A DNA stretch of 64,000 nucleotides from Nothopassalora personata (taxonomy: Eukaryota > Ascomycota > Dothideomycetes > Mycosphaerellales > Mycosphaerellaceae). A program made the translations under genes and the position numbers. The notes beneath the pieces are model-generated. The model did no database searches and was not told the DNA's origin. It worked only from the letters and a program-made list of their open reading frames with translations. The DNA lies in the NCBI GenBank assembly GCA_033816765.1, contig CM066297.1:1544573-1608572 (forward strand). The letters are read 5' to 3'. Position 1 is the stretch's first letter, and each line of letters begins with the position of its first letter. This document shows, one piece after another, positions 44,664 through 54,442 of this stretch.

Positions 44664-47228
44664 TCAGCGCTGTGCGTGGACAGGAAACGACCAGTCAGCC
44701 TCGTCGTTGGTCTTGACGGGCGTCGGGTGCAAATCGCTTCTGCTGCGACTGTGACCCATGCGAGGCGTAGTCGTGGTGCTGCTAGATCGATTGTTGATGC
44801 CCGCAGTGTCGTTATTGACGCTCTGCATGCCGGTCATCATGCCATCGACAGGCACATTGCGATTGTCCGCCGTGGCTGGTCGCTTGTGTTCGTCATTTAT
44901 TCCGAGACCGACCGCGCCGTTCAAGAAACCCTTGGCACCTTGTGGGAGGTAAGTCGCTGGCTTAGCATTCTCCCGTGGACGAGAATTGTCGCGCGAGTGC
45001 GACTTGCCGCTGTCCTCATAACCCACCATTGGCCTGCTCGCAGTACTACCAGTGCCGCTGCTAATCGCCCGATCATCGAAGGAGTGTGCTTCAGATGCGC
45101 TGTCATCAAGTGTAGTCGCTCGCATGGAAGACTCCAGAGAGGCCGAGTCACCACGACCAGAGTCTGACGGTGCATGTTGATCATGGCCGGCCTCGACCGC
45201 CTCCTCAGTCTTCAGAGCATCCCTCTCCGTGTAGCAGCCCTGCCAGCAGTGCCGCCAATCACCAACGAGATAGTTGAATAACCAACGCTCGAGGTTGAGG
45301 CACGGGCCGACACAGACGGCCAGATTGTTCAGATCCATTTTATTGCGCTCCTTGTTGGTCAGCAACAACGAAAGATGACAGGTGATGGCGAACAGGAGGT
45401 AGTAGTTGAAGGGCGGTAAGTCAGAGAGCGCGTCGCGTAGCTTCTGTGATGCGGGCTGTCCAACGTTCTTGTACTGCGGATTCTCTTCCTCGAGCTCTTT
45501 GGCAAGCTGTTTCTGAATGTCGACGGGCATGATCTCGGTCGGCAGTTCTCGGAGCCAGGCCTTTAGCATACTGGCAATCTCGTTCGTGTCCCGCACTTCC
45601 TCCGAAAGAAGATCGATGTCGAGCTCGGTGTCGAATCTGCGCTGCCAGTGCTTGACCTGAGGTCCACTTCCAGGAATACGGTAGAGACCCTCATTTTCGC
45701 AGTTTGTGTTGAGGTAGCTATCAAATGTCAGAATTATATCTCCGTACAACCACAGTAAGATCAGACTTACTCGATGCATCTCCAAGGCAGACTTGGCATC
45801 CAATACTCCGTCTTGTCGCGGCAGCCAGACAGCTGCTTGCTGATGCGCGTAATTCGTGTCTGCTCGATCAGTGGCAGGTTAATGACCCGCAGCTGATACT
45901 CGGCGTCGGTCACCTCACGCTCTTTGTGGCTGCTCCCATTACGGCCAAACTTGTGCAAGAAGCCCTTGCTCGTCCGGCTGATCTGCTTCATGCCAGCGCC
46001 AAATGGGTTGCTAGTCCGAAGGCCGCTGCCCTGTTGCCTGCTCTTGCCATGGAGATTCTCCTCGCTTTGGTGTGCGGAAACACGTTCGGCCGACTTTCCA
46101 CGCTTATCTGCCTCTTTCCCTTTGCCCTGCATCCGAGCATTGGAGCCCGGCCAGTCTGACTGAAGAGGTGCAGCGTTTGACGGCCGCTCGAAGGAGTCCT
46201 TGGTGTTCATCTTCGGACGTGATGTGTTCGAGTCGGAGTCTTGTCGGATCGATTTCGATCTGAATATCCTGGGCTTATTACCGCCTTGTTCCCTGTGCCG
46301 CCGCTGTTGACTCGTAGTGCTTTCTTCACTCTGATGAGGTGTCGCTTGAGGTCTCGGACCTGGCAGAGGAGGCGCGTCGCGGTCTGATACAAGCGCTGGT
46401 CAGCAAAGTGACGATCTAGATGGCGCGCAAGAAGCAATATCAAGGCGCTGTTAGCAATGGCGATCAGTAGCAGCGTGGCATGTCGATGTTTCTGGTGTTG
46501 TTGAAGCGAAGTCGACAAGAACACGCAGAAGAGTCGTTTCCATGTCATGCCATATCCTTCGCTTCCACCGCATCCTCACTATGCCTCACTACCGCTCGTC
46601 CCCAATGGCTCTCGTCTGCCCGTCCACCCAATTGCTCTGCGCTGCTCTGCCCAGTCCTCACTTTCGCTCACTCTGGTCCGCTTGCTGCTGTTGCTGTGCC
46701 ATCACTTCACGTCACGTCACGTCACGTCACGTCACGCATGATAAACACAAGATCACGCGACTTACCCTCTGCTGAATCCTGGCGCGATTTCTCGTTGCTG
46801 CCCACCAAGCTCAGTTCCGGCGTGCTTCCGTTGCGCCGTAAAGTGTATATCTTGGAGGCCATGCTGTTCGTGCTGCTGGTCGGTGGCCGGTCGGCGTCCT
46901 CCTCATTACTCCCTTGCCGCGAGTCCTTCTTCTGCTGCCGTTGCTCCTGTTCGGGCGAGATTCTGCTCTTGAAGTTGGTTAAGAAGCTCTTTGACGGGTC
47001 CCTATCTCTGTGGGTGGCCTGCCGGGGAGAGCCAGGCGGTGATGCCGGCAGGGAGGGTAACGGTGTGAGGCCTGCCGCAACGTCGTGTTCGAAGCCGCCG
47101 CCGAAAGAGCCGAGATCGACGCCCTGGAGGTTCATGGGGCTACTGTTGGGACTCGGTTGCACTCCATTTGCAGTGCCATGATTCTTGCTCTGCAGCGTGA
47201 GCTCGGGGGGTTTCTGGTGTCGAGGCAT
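44664..47228 (-). CDS. Rho GTPase-activating protein
   Basis: Three exons on the minus strand: 47,228-46,766, 46,383-45,771 and 45,717-44,664, giving 709 residues in frame. The RhoGAP domain spans about residues 325-540. It opens VINLPLIEQTR, carries the arginine finger in GLYRIPGSG (Arg372), then NEIASMLKAWLRELP and the NNLAVCVGPCL motif. It stimulates GTP hydrolysis by Rho-family GTPases in polarity and wall signalling. Both flanks of the domain are Ser/Pro-rich and disordered, with many possible phosphorylation sites. The C-terminal tail is Ser/Asp/Arg-rich. Intron 1 is 382 bp, long for this genome, and holds a TCACG repeat; intron 2 is 53 bp. Confidence 0.87.
46707..46736. repeat. TCACG pentamer repeat in RhoGAP intron 1
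   Basis: Six exact tandem copies of TCACG, creating a run of ACGT steps, about 30 bp inside the donor of the long first intron. It could be a simple microsatellite or a clustered binding site. Confidence 0.9.
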
Positions 47229-47919
47229 ATCTGCCTGCGCGGCGCAAACTGCACCGTGGTTGCGCTACCGGAAAAGGGCAGCGGCCCAGTCGGATGTCCT
47301 TTGTTCGCGGCTGCAGCTGCCCGCAATGCAGCCAATGCTGTCGGCGGCTGTGTTTCTGTGGTTATGCGATCCTACGGTAGAGTGCGATTGGGGGAAGCGT
47401 CGGCTTCTGGGTGATGAGGTATTCCGCGGCTGGCGTCCAGGGCTAGTAAGCTGATATATGCTCATCAGTGTCACTGCGGTCTGGCCATGTCTGCACAAGT
47501 TCAGCACCAACGCTCATACAACTGCACACTGACTTGTCGACTATGCGTGCAGGAGCCAAGTGGACTGTACCCAGGGCCACAGGAGGCAGGCCACTGCGGC
47601 GTATGTACTTTATTTAATCCCAGTCCGGTTTCTCCACTTTCAGGTACCCGAAGCCAATGCTTGCCGTCAAAGCTTGACACTAACAACAATACACTCTACC
47701 GCCGCACGAGTGCACAGTTTGGTTACGCTTGTGTGCCTGCAGCGAGCCGCCAACGTCGCATATATTGCCGCCCACTTCACCTCACCTCAGCGGCACAGAG
47801 AAGACACGATTGTTGAACACGATTGTTGACGACCCGTGACCAAGCGGCAGGCATCTGCTTACCGCGCCACACCGTTAGGCGTCATCTTAGTACCATAATT
47901 TGACTTCTGGAAGCCGAAG
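47229..47919. other. Remaining RhoGAP/BET2 intergenic region
   Basis: About 0.7 kb of host sequence ending at the Copia target site. Before that insertion it continued directly into 62,164 and the BET2 start, so it probably held a divergent promoter. No coding frame is convincing. Confidence 0.6.
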
Positions 47920-47924
47920 ACAGT

Positions 47925-48173
47925 TGTAAAGCGCCAGGATGATGCATGGGTAGCAGGTTTTGAGGGTGACATAACCTAATTGAGTGTGGTAATTACCTGT
48001 TCTTGGGAAATGAGATTAGGCACCTGAATTACAGGGATTAAGGGCCTCTTATCAAAAGAAGACTTATATAAGCACCTTAAGGGTGCTACTACTTGTAATA
48101 AACATGGTTTTTCATACCCTGATTTCTAGACTTAATACCCTAGTTCCAAACTTCTATCTCTACTAGTTTCACA
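47925..48173 (+). repeat. 5' LTR of Copia F
   Basis: It begins TGTAAAGCGCC and ends TTTCACA. Its outer (left) two thirds are unmutated, while the inner end carries four C to T changes relative to the 3' LTR. It contains a TTATATAAG TATA-like box and the hairpin GCACCTTAAGGGTGC. Confidence 0.92.
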
Positions 48174-48190
48174 GTTATAAGCCCGAGTTA
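48174..48190 (+). other. Primer-binding site of Copia F, half-tRNA initiator Met type
   Basis: TTATAAGCCCGAG immediately follows the LTR. Complementarity to the anticodon arm of initiator tRNA-Met (a cleaved 5' half, as in Drosophila copia) is expected as TTATGAGCCC; the single difference is a G to A of RIP type. This is inference from family knowledge. Confidence 0.55.
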
Positions 48191-48370
48191 AGCAACTTAG
48201 GGTCTCTATTCGGAATTGCACATATCTATTAGACCTTATCGAGGTACACAATAGACCTTAGGCAATACCTTTAGGACTACCCGTCCGCTGCGACAACAAA
48301 GGAACTAAACTGCTATAATCCCTCTATGTTTAATAACTTCTACCTTTAGACTTAGGCTAAAGCAGTTAGA

Positions 48371-49738
48371 ATGGACTTGTAGAAGTATATAGAAGGGAAG
48401 TTATAGGACGGTACGACAACCTAGGAAATAGATCTCGATCTATTGCCTAAACCTTAGGAACTAGTTATAGGCCCTCTACCAAACCCTCCTACTAAAGACG
48501 ATGATATAGCTGCATAGACCCTATTTAGTAGAATTAGCACATCGTACAACCTCCGGTATGCGATATATAGGGATTAGAAGAAAGAATACGAGGACTTTGT
48601 AACTCGCAAACGCTCCCTAAAATCCTACTTCGAGAGGACTATTCTATAAATGTACCTTAACGACCTTCTTAGCCGACTAGATACCCTCTCTACTTAGTGG
48701 ACATACATTAAAGCTAAACTAGAGCCTAAGACTAAGAGTAGAAGGGTGATTCTTCAGAGCTAATATAATAAGCTTATAAAGGGACCTAAGAGTAAGAATA
48801 TCGACCAATTTCTTATAAAGTAGCTCGAGCTTAACCGAAAGCTTAGACAGAGGGGCTATCCACTTGCCCTATACATAAAAGATAACCTATGCCGCATAAT
48901 TAAGGACACTATCGATATAGCTAAAGGTAGAATCATTGCGGAATTAAGCAAAGACCTTAAAGACGCTATTTAGAGGTGTCTTAAGTTTGCTAGAAGGAAC
49001 CCTAGCAAGTATAAGGCAAATAGCAACACTAAGAAGAGCAACTTATTTGCTATATTAGGGGATTAACAGACTACTAGTTATCCCCTAGAAAAGACAACGA
49101 GGGATCGCCTAAGGCAAACATGTACTAAAATAACTAGAAAACCTCCTAATAAAGCATGCCTATTCCTTAGAAAATGCAACATCGTTAATCATAACTTACG
49201 ACTACCCTAGGAAAGCATAGACAATACCTAGAAAGGTTAGCTAAAGACCTACCGTAAGTATCTAAGGGACAATCCTTAGTTCTACAAGCGCTAGGCAAGC
49301 AGATATAAGGATCCTAAGGCCCTTAAACTTATAAAGGATCTTTAGTCTAACTCTAACAAAGACTAAAGAACAGAGGGAACGGATTCGAGACCTAGAGGGT
49401 TATACGGACTACGCGCAATTAAGACCTAGGGAGTATACTCCTCTAACAACTTATCGGAGGAGGACTCCTAGCTGCTGGATAGGGGGTCTAACGTACATAT
49501 AATCAATAAACCTACGAAGACCGAATTCACCCTAGAATCAATCCCTAAGGATACACTAGTCTACGTAGCGGCTACTACCCTTCGAGGAGTGGTTAAGGGT
49601 ACCGTAAAGGTCCGTATTAAGTTACTAGATAGACACCTAGTCACCTTAAACCTTAAGAATACCCTCTACATTCTAGGATTTTACTACAATATTATCTCAC
49701 TCCCTTAAATGCGAAAGAAAGGTCTATTCTTGGACGAG
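48371..49738 (+). pseudogene. Copia F gag and protease (5' part)
   Basis: One plus frame from ATG 48,371 gives a Gag-like region, a degraded Cys/His box near 49,150-49,200 and a protease with LLDRGSNVHII (the active-site Asp-Ser-Gly altered) followed by the NTLYILGFYYNIISL stretch typical of Copia protease ends. It is cut at 49,738 by Gypsy G and resumes in frame at 57,432. RIP stops are frequent. Confidence 0.78.
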
Positions 49739-49743
49739 CGTAC

Positions 49744-49935
49744 TGACACGAGGCCTACGAGTGTAAGAGGGAAACGTAGGGTGTAGGGAATAGAGACGTA
49801 GTTAGACGAAGTATCTAGAGGTAACGCGCGAAGTACGAAAGATAAAGCAAAGCGCCGAGGCGTCGCGCTAGCGCCGGGAGATCACGTGACCCTGATCACG
49901 TGACCGAACATCCAAATCAAGGTCGCTTCGTGACA
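49744..49935 (-). repeat. 3' LTR of Gypsy G
   Basis: 192 bp, the same as 57,240-57,431. It contains two copies of GATCACGTGACC (49,880-49,891 and 49,894-49,905). The pol stop codon lies inside it at 49,868. Confidence 0.95.
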
Positions 49936-52900
49936 GTACCCCCCCCTCCACGAGACGAGCTCCTGCGACGTCGTTCAGGCTATTGCGTTGCGTGCCAGTT
50001 GCACTTGCGTGCTTGCTGGTATTGCTTGTTCGCTGCTCATCATATGACGGCTGACTGCTGGTGTGCGAGTGTTGTTGCATGGTCTCACCCATTGAAGAGG
50101 TAGGCCGCTTTGAAGAACTTCCATCCAGCCGAATGCCTTCTGCGAGTGAGTAGAAAGGAGGCGTGGACTTCGTAGGCGGTGTGGCGTCTCCGGAGATCAC
50201 TGCGAGACCATAAACTGAGACGCTAAATACGTGCGCCATGAACTCATCGTCAACCTCCGTAGGTCGTGGCTTGTCTGGGTATGCGCGGTGAAATTCTTGC
50301 ACCAGCTCCTCAGCACCTGGCAGCAGTGAGGTGTATGGGCGTTCGCTCATTGTGCCGTCCTTCCACAAAACCTTGTACCAGACTTTGCGGTATTTTATCC
50401 TTGAGTCAACCACCTCTTGAACTTCCCATTCAGTCGATTCTTTACCATCTCTTACTATTTCGAGCGGCGGCGGCGGCGGCAGGTGCTGTCCAGGCAGCGG
50501 GTCTTCGGGTGCGCGGCGTAGGAGACTCGAGTGGAAAACATCGTGGAGGTGGGCGAGATCAGAGTTAGGTGGGAATCGCAGGCGGTAGGAACGGCGCCCA
50601 ATAGGCTCGACGACTTCGAAGGGACCGAATGCTTTACTGTCGAGTTTCTTGGATGGTCGTGTAGTGCGGATGTTGCGTGCGTCGAGGAAGACTTTGTCGC
50701 CCTTTTGGAAATTTGGTGCGGGTGCACGTGCCACATTAGCTTGATCCGTGTTCTTGGCTTGGGTCCAAGCGTGCTCCGCTCGCATTTGCTCGAGCACGGC
50801 CTGTGTGAATTGCTCAAAGTCTCTGAGGTTGTCTGCAAAGGTGTCGGCTGCATCAAGCTGTTTCACCTTGTCTGCCGTGACTTGTGGACGGGCTTCAGAT
50901 GGCTTCACATTCATCCCTAAGCTCGGGTGCCTTCCTGTGTTCGCAAAGAATGGTGTAACGCCTGTGCTGGCAGCTACATGGTTGTTCATCGCGAATTCCG
51001 CGGTCGGCAGCCAGTTAACCCAGTCGTCCTGGAGATAGTTACTGAAAGCTCGCAAGTATTGCTCTAACGCTTGGTTAGTTCGCTCCGATTGACCGTCGGT
51101 CTCTGGGTGGAAGGAAGTTGACAGGTTTTGTTTGATGCCGAGCCGCTGGCAGAGTCGTTCCCAGAAGGCGCTTACAAACTGCGTCCCGCGGTCTGACACA
51201 AATATTTCTGCGACGCCGTGATGGGGCATAATGTAATGGTAGTACAGGTCAGCTGTGTGTTCTGCATCCATACGGTCCGTAGGGATGAAGTGCACCTGCT
51301 TGGAGAGCATGTCTGTTACTGTCAGGATATTGGTGTATGTCTTGCCATCTCTGCGAGATTTGCTAGGCGGCAGGTCGACTATGAAGTCCATGGCGACGTG
51401 TTTCCAGACGTCCGGTGGTGTACGATGGGCGGAGAGCGTCCCTTGGTACCGTGAACGAGACGGTGTTGATCTCCTACAGATGTAGCAGTTGCGCACGTAT
51501 TGGGTGATGTCTTTCTGCATGAAAGGCCACCATAGGTCATGGCGTAGAATCAGTTCGTGTGTGCGTGCCATGCCTTGATGCCCAGCAAGAGGCGCGTCAT
51601 GGTAGCTCTGCACTATCTTTGTGCGTAGGTTGCGGTATTCCGGCACAAACAGCCTGTTGTTCACGTACAGCCTCCCGTCTTGCATGCGGCACTCTGAAGC
51701 TGTAATCTTGCGCTGTTGCAGAAACTCAGACGTCTTGCGGTCGCGGAGATCTTTCTGAAGGCGCTTCATACGCATGCTGAAGCGTGGGTCCTTGTAAGCT
51801 GTATTGAGCATTGAGAGCACGTTGTCGTCCGAGTCTGCTGGTTGCTGCAACTCCGGCCAGTCTTCCTTGGGAGTGTCTGGCTCGTTGGGCGTTGGCTGGT
51901 CAGGGACTGTCGCCAGATCTGACCCGTCTTCTAGCGCTTGTTCAGGTGCCTTATGCTCGTCATCTTTTGGGACTTCGGGGATGTTCGCATTCTCGTCGTC
52001 CGCATTCTCGTCGTTCGCTTTGTTGGCCAGCCTAGCGCTTCGTCGAGGTTCTGTAGGCGGGTCCGTGGTGATTGCGAATGCGGAGACTATATCCAGGTTA
52101 TCCGGCTTCAAGATGGTTTGTTCGCGGTACTGTGTCCGTGCATCAATCCCTTCAGGCAGGTCTTGGGAGCGTCTCGTCAGGCTGTCCGGTTTGGTGCCCT
52201 GGACGCCCGGTCGATACGTGATCTTGAAGTTGAATTGTGACAGGAACTCGGCCCACCTAGCCTGGCGCTGGTTGAGTTGCTTCGTGGACATAAACCACTC
52301 CAGGTTCTTGTGATCTGACAGCACTCGGATGGGTTTCTGGTCATCCGCCTCTGGCACTAGTTCGTACTGCCATTCTTCGAACGTCTTGACAATAGCGAGC
52401 AGCTCCTTGTCGTAGATGTCGTAGTTGCATTCTTGCGGACTCATCTTCTTGGAGAAGTAGGCTATCGGCTTGAGCAGAAACTCGCCTTCCTTCTCCGGAT
52501 CTGGGTGCTTCTGGGACAGAACGCCTGCAGTTACGTAGTCTGACGCATCCGTCTCAATCCAAACTTCCAGTCCTGGTTGGAAGTGTGCCAGGATTGGTGC
52601 TGAGACGAATCGCTTCTTCAGCTTATCGAATGCTTGCTGGCATCCCTCGTCCCACTGCCAGGGTGTATCTTTCTTTGTCAGTGCTGTGAGCTTGCGCACG
52701 ACTCTTGAATACTCATAGATGAAGCGTCTGTAGAAACCACTGAACCCGAGGAACGCAAGGACGTCCTTGACGTTCCGGGGTGTCTCCCAGTTCTGGATTG
52801 CTTCAACCTTAACTGGATCCATCTCGATACCTTCGGTAGTGACAATAAGGCCAAGGTACTTGATCTTCTTGACGAAGAATTCGCTCTTGTCAATGTCGAT

Positions 52901-54373
52901 AGGCATACCGGCTTCGCCTACTTTCTTAATGACTGCTCGTACGTGCTGGACATGTTCTTCTTCGCTGTCGCTGTAGATGAGAACATCGTCAAGATAGACT
53001 GTGCAGAACCGATCGAGGTACTCTCGCAGTACTTCATTGATTCGTCTCTGCCAACTGCTTGGCCCGTTGCAGAGCCCGAACGGCATAACCTTGAACTCGT
53101 AGAGGCCATATCTTGTGATGAAGGCTGTCAGCCATTCCTGTCCATGCGCAATGCGAAGGTTGTTGAATGCTGCTACGATGTCGAGTTTCGAGAACATCTT
53201 GGCCTTAGCCAGACGATCCAGGGTTTCTCGGATCAAAGGAATAGGATATCGGTCCTTAATCGTGAGGGCGTTCAATGCTCTGTAATCGACGCATACGCGC
53301 AGTCCACCACCAGGCTTCTTGACAATGAGCAGTGGTGATGCGCAGGGCGACTTGCTTTCTTGCAATGAACCGTTTGCAAGGCCATCGTCGAGAAACTTCC
53401 GTACCACGGCCAACTGCTCAGCATTCATTGGGATCATCTTGCGATAAGGCGGTGTAGTACCTGGTTTGAGCTTAATCTCATGGTCACTAGGACCATGCTC
53501 AGGCAGTACAAACTCCGACTTGTGCTTGAAGTACAGAGCTAGATCCTTAAGCACTGCTGGCAGCTTTTCTTCTGGGTTCGACTTCTTGCACGCTGTCATG
53601 AAGCGTTCCCAGTCCTCTGGCGCCATCGCGAAGCATGAAAGTTGTTCTCCCTCCCCCCCAAACGGATCTTGCGGTGGCGGCTTATCGGGTGGTTCGGGTG
53701 GGACGTCGTCAGGTGGTGGTGTTAGGTCTTCAGGCCAAAGGGCAAAGAGCTGATTGTCCTTATCCTTTGACATCTTCATGAACGCTTGCGCACTGACGAT
53801 GTCGATATCATCAGAGCTGTGAAAGTCAGGGTCGACGTTGTGGGTCTTGCCGCGACGATCTATTGTTACGACGCAGACCAGACTTCTGAAGTTATGGTTC
53901 AAGCAGCAGTTCGTGCTGTTGAAGGTCATTGTCCTGTTCTTGAAGCTGATCTCGGGGTCATGTTGTTCTAGCCATGACATTCCGATGACGATGTCATATG
54001 TGTCAAGGTCTGTAACGTAGTACAGATCCTGGTCGCGATGTGCTCCGACGTCCAGGGTGACGAGGACTGCATGTGTTATCATAGAGCGGTGCCCGTCCGC
54101 AAGTCGCAAACGCTTAGGTTTCGCAAGAGGGATAAGGTCAAGGTGATGTGTGCGCACGAAGTTGTTATGGATGAAGAGGTCTGTTGCGCCTGTGTCGATC
54201 AAACTTTTTGCATTATGAGGTCCTAGTCTACTGTGTACCTTTGCAGAGCATACAAGGTGTTTGCCCTGTCTAGGCTGGACAGTGACGTTCTGGATGCCTC
54301 CTGCTGTCTCGGCACAAGACAGTGCAAGTTCGTTGTTGTCATAATCGTCATCTCTTAGGGTGCAAAGGTTCAT
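49868..54373 (-). CDS. pol: Gypsy G Pol polyprotein with chromodomain
   Basis: 1,501 residues counted from the first Met; translation probably enters by -1 frameshifting from gag. In order: aspartic protease with LIDTGAT (about residues 58-64); RT about 310-520 with YLDDVLIYSD near 461; RNase H about 600-730 (IETDASD); integrase with HHCC finger near 931-970 and a D,D35E core (Asp near 1,001 and 1,061, Glu near 1,097, in SDRGTQF and ETDGQSER); chromodomain about 1,321-1,380 (WEVQEVVDSR). Chromodomains steer integration toward heterochromatin. A further tail of about 120 residues runs through the polypurine tract into the 3' LTR. No inactivating change is seen. Confidence 0.93.
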   Translation of the reverse strand: MNLCTLRDDDYDNNELALSCAETAGGIQNVTVQPRQGKHLVCSAKVHSRLGPHNAKSLIDTGATDLFIHNNFVRTHHLDLIPLAKPKRLRLADGHRSMITHAVLVTLDVGAHRDQDLYYVTDLDTYDIVIGMSWLEQHDPEISFKNRTMTFNSTNCCLNHNFRSLVCVVTIDRRGKTHNVDPDFHSSDDIDIVSAQAFMKMSKDKDNQLFALWPEDLTPPPDDVPPEPPDKPPPQDPFGGEGEQLSCFAMAPEDWERFMTACKKSNPEEKLPAVLKDLALYFKHKSEFVLPEHGPSDHEIKLKPGTTPPYRKMIPMNAEQLAVVRKFLDDGLANGSLQESKSPCASPLLIVKKPGGGLRVCVDYRALNALTIKDRYPIPLIRETLDRLAKAKMFSKLDIVAAFNNLRIAHGQEWLTAFITRYGLYEFKVMPFGLCNGPSSWQRRINEVLREYLDRFCTVYLDDVLIYSDSEEEHVQHVRAVIKKVGEAGMPIDIDKSEFFVKKIKYLGLIVTTEGIEMDPVKVEAIQNWETPRNVKDVLAFLGFSGFYRRFIYEYSRVVRKLTALTKKDTPWQWDEGCQQAFDKLKKRFVSAPILAHFQPGLEVWIETDASDYVTAGVLSQKHPDPEKEGEFLLKPIAYFSKKMSPQECNYDIYDKELLAIVKTFEEWQYELVPEADDQKPIRVLSDHKNLEWFMSTKQLNQRQARWAEFLSQFNFKITYRPGVQGTKPDSLTRRSQDLPEGIDARTQYREQTILKPDNLDIVSAFAITTDPPTEPRRSARLANKANDENADDENANIPEVPKDDEHKAPEQALEDGSDLATVPDQPTPNEPDTPKEDWPELQQPADSDDNVLSMLNTAYKDPRFSMRMKRLQKDLRDRKTSEFLQQRKITASECRMQDGRLYVNNRLFVPEYRNLRTKIVQSYHDAPLAGHQGMARTHELILRHDLWWPFMQKDITQYVRNCYICRRSTPSRSRYQGTLSAHRTPPDVWKHVAMDFIVDLPPSKSRRDGKTYTNILTVTDMLSKQVHFIPTDRMDAEHTADLYYHYIMPHHGVAEIFVSDRGTQFVSAFWERLCQRLGIKQNLSTSFHPETDGQSERTNQALEQYLRAFSNYLQDDWVNWLPTAEFAMNNHVAASTGVTPFFANTGRHPSLGMNVKPSEARPQVTADKVKQLDAADTFADNLRDFEQFTQAVLEQMRAEHAWTQAKNTDQANVARAPAPNFQKGDKVFLDARNIRTTRPSKKLDSKAFGPFEVVEPIGRRSYRLRFPPNSDLAHLHDVFHSSLLRRAPEDPLPGQHLPPPPPLEIVRDGKESTEWEVQEVVDSRIKYRKVWYKVLWKDGTMSERPYTSLLPGAEELVQEFHRAYPDKPRPTEVDDEFMAHVFSVSVYGLAVISGDATPPTKSTPPFYSLAEGIRLDGSSSKRPTSSMGETMQQHSHTSSQPSYDEQRTSNTSKHASATGTQRNSLNDVAGARLVEGGVLSRSDLDLDVRSRDQGHVISRR

Positions 54374-54400
54374 CTCTTCTTCATGTTCTTCGTTTGAGCA

Positions 54401-54442
54401 AGGCTTAGGGTCGCGACTTGACTCTAAGCCTGAGCATTTCCC
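54401..54442 (-). promoter_or_regulatory. Gag-Pol -1 frameshift signal of Gypsy G
   Basis: The minus strand has slippery heptamer GGGAAAT (54,442 to 54,436) in the gag frame as G GGA AAT, fitting X XXY YYZ. Four nucleotides later a perfect 8-bp stem begins: AGGCTTAG (54,431-54,424) pairs with CTAAGCCT (54,408-54,401) across a 15-nt loop that contains GTCGCGAC. The gag stop TAG is within the first arm. The pol frame is open here and is the -1 frame. Confidence 0.82.
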
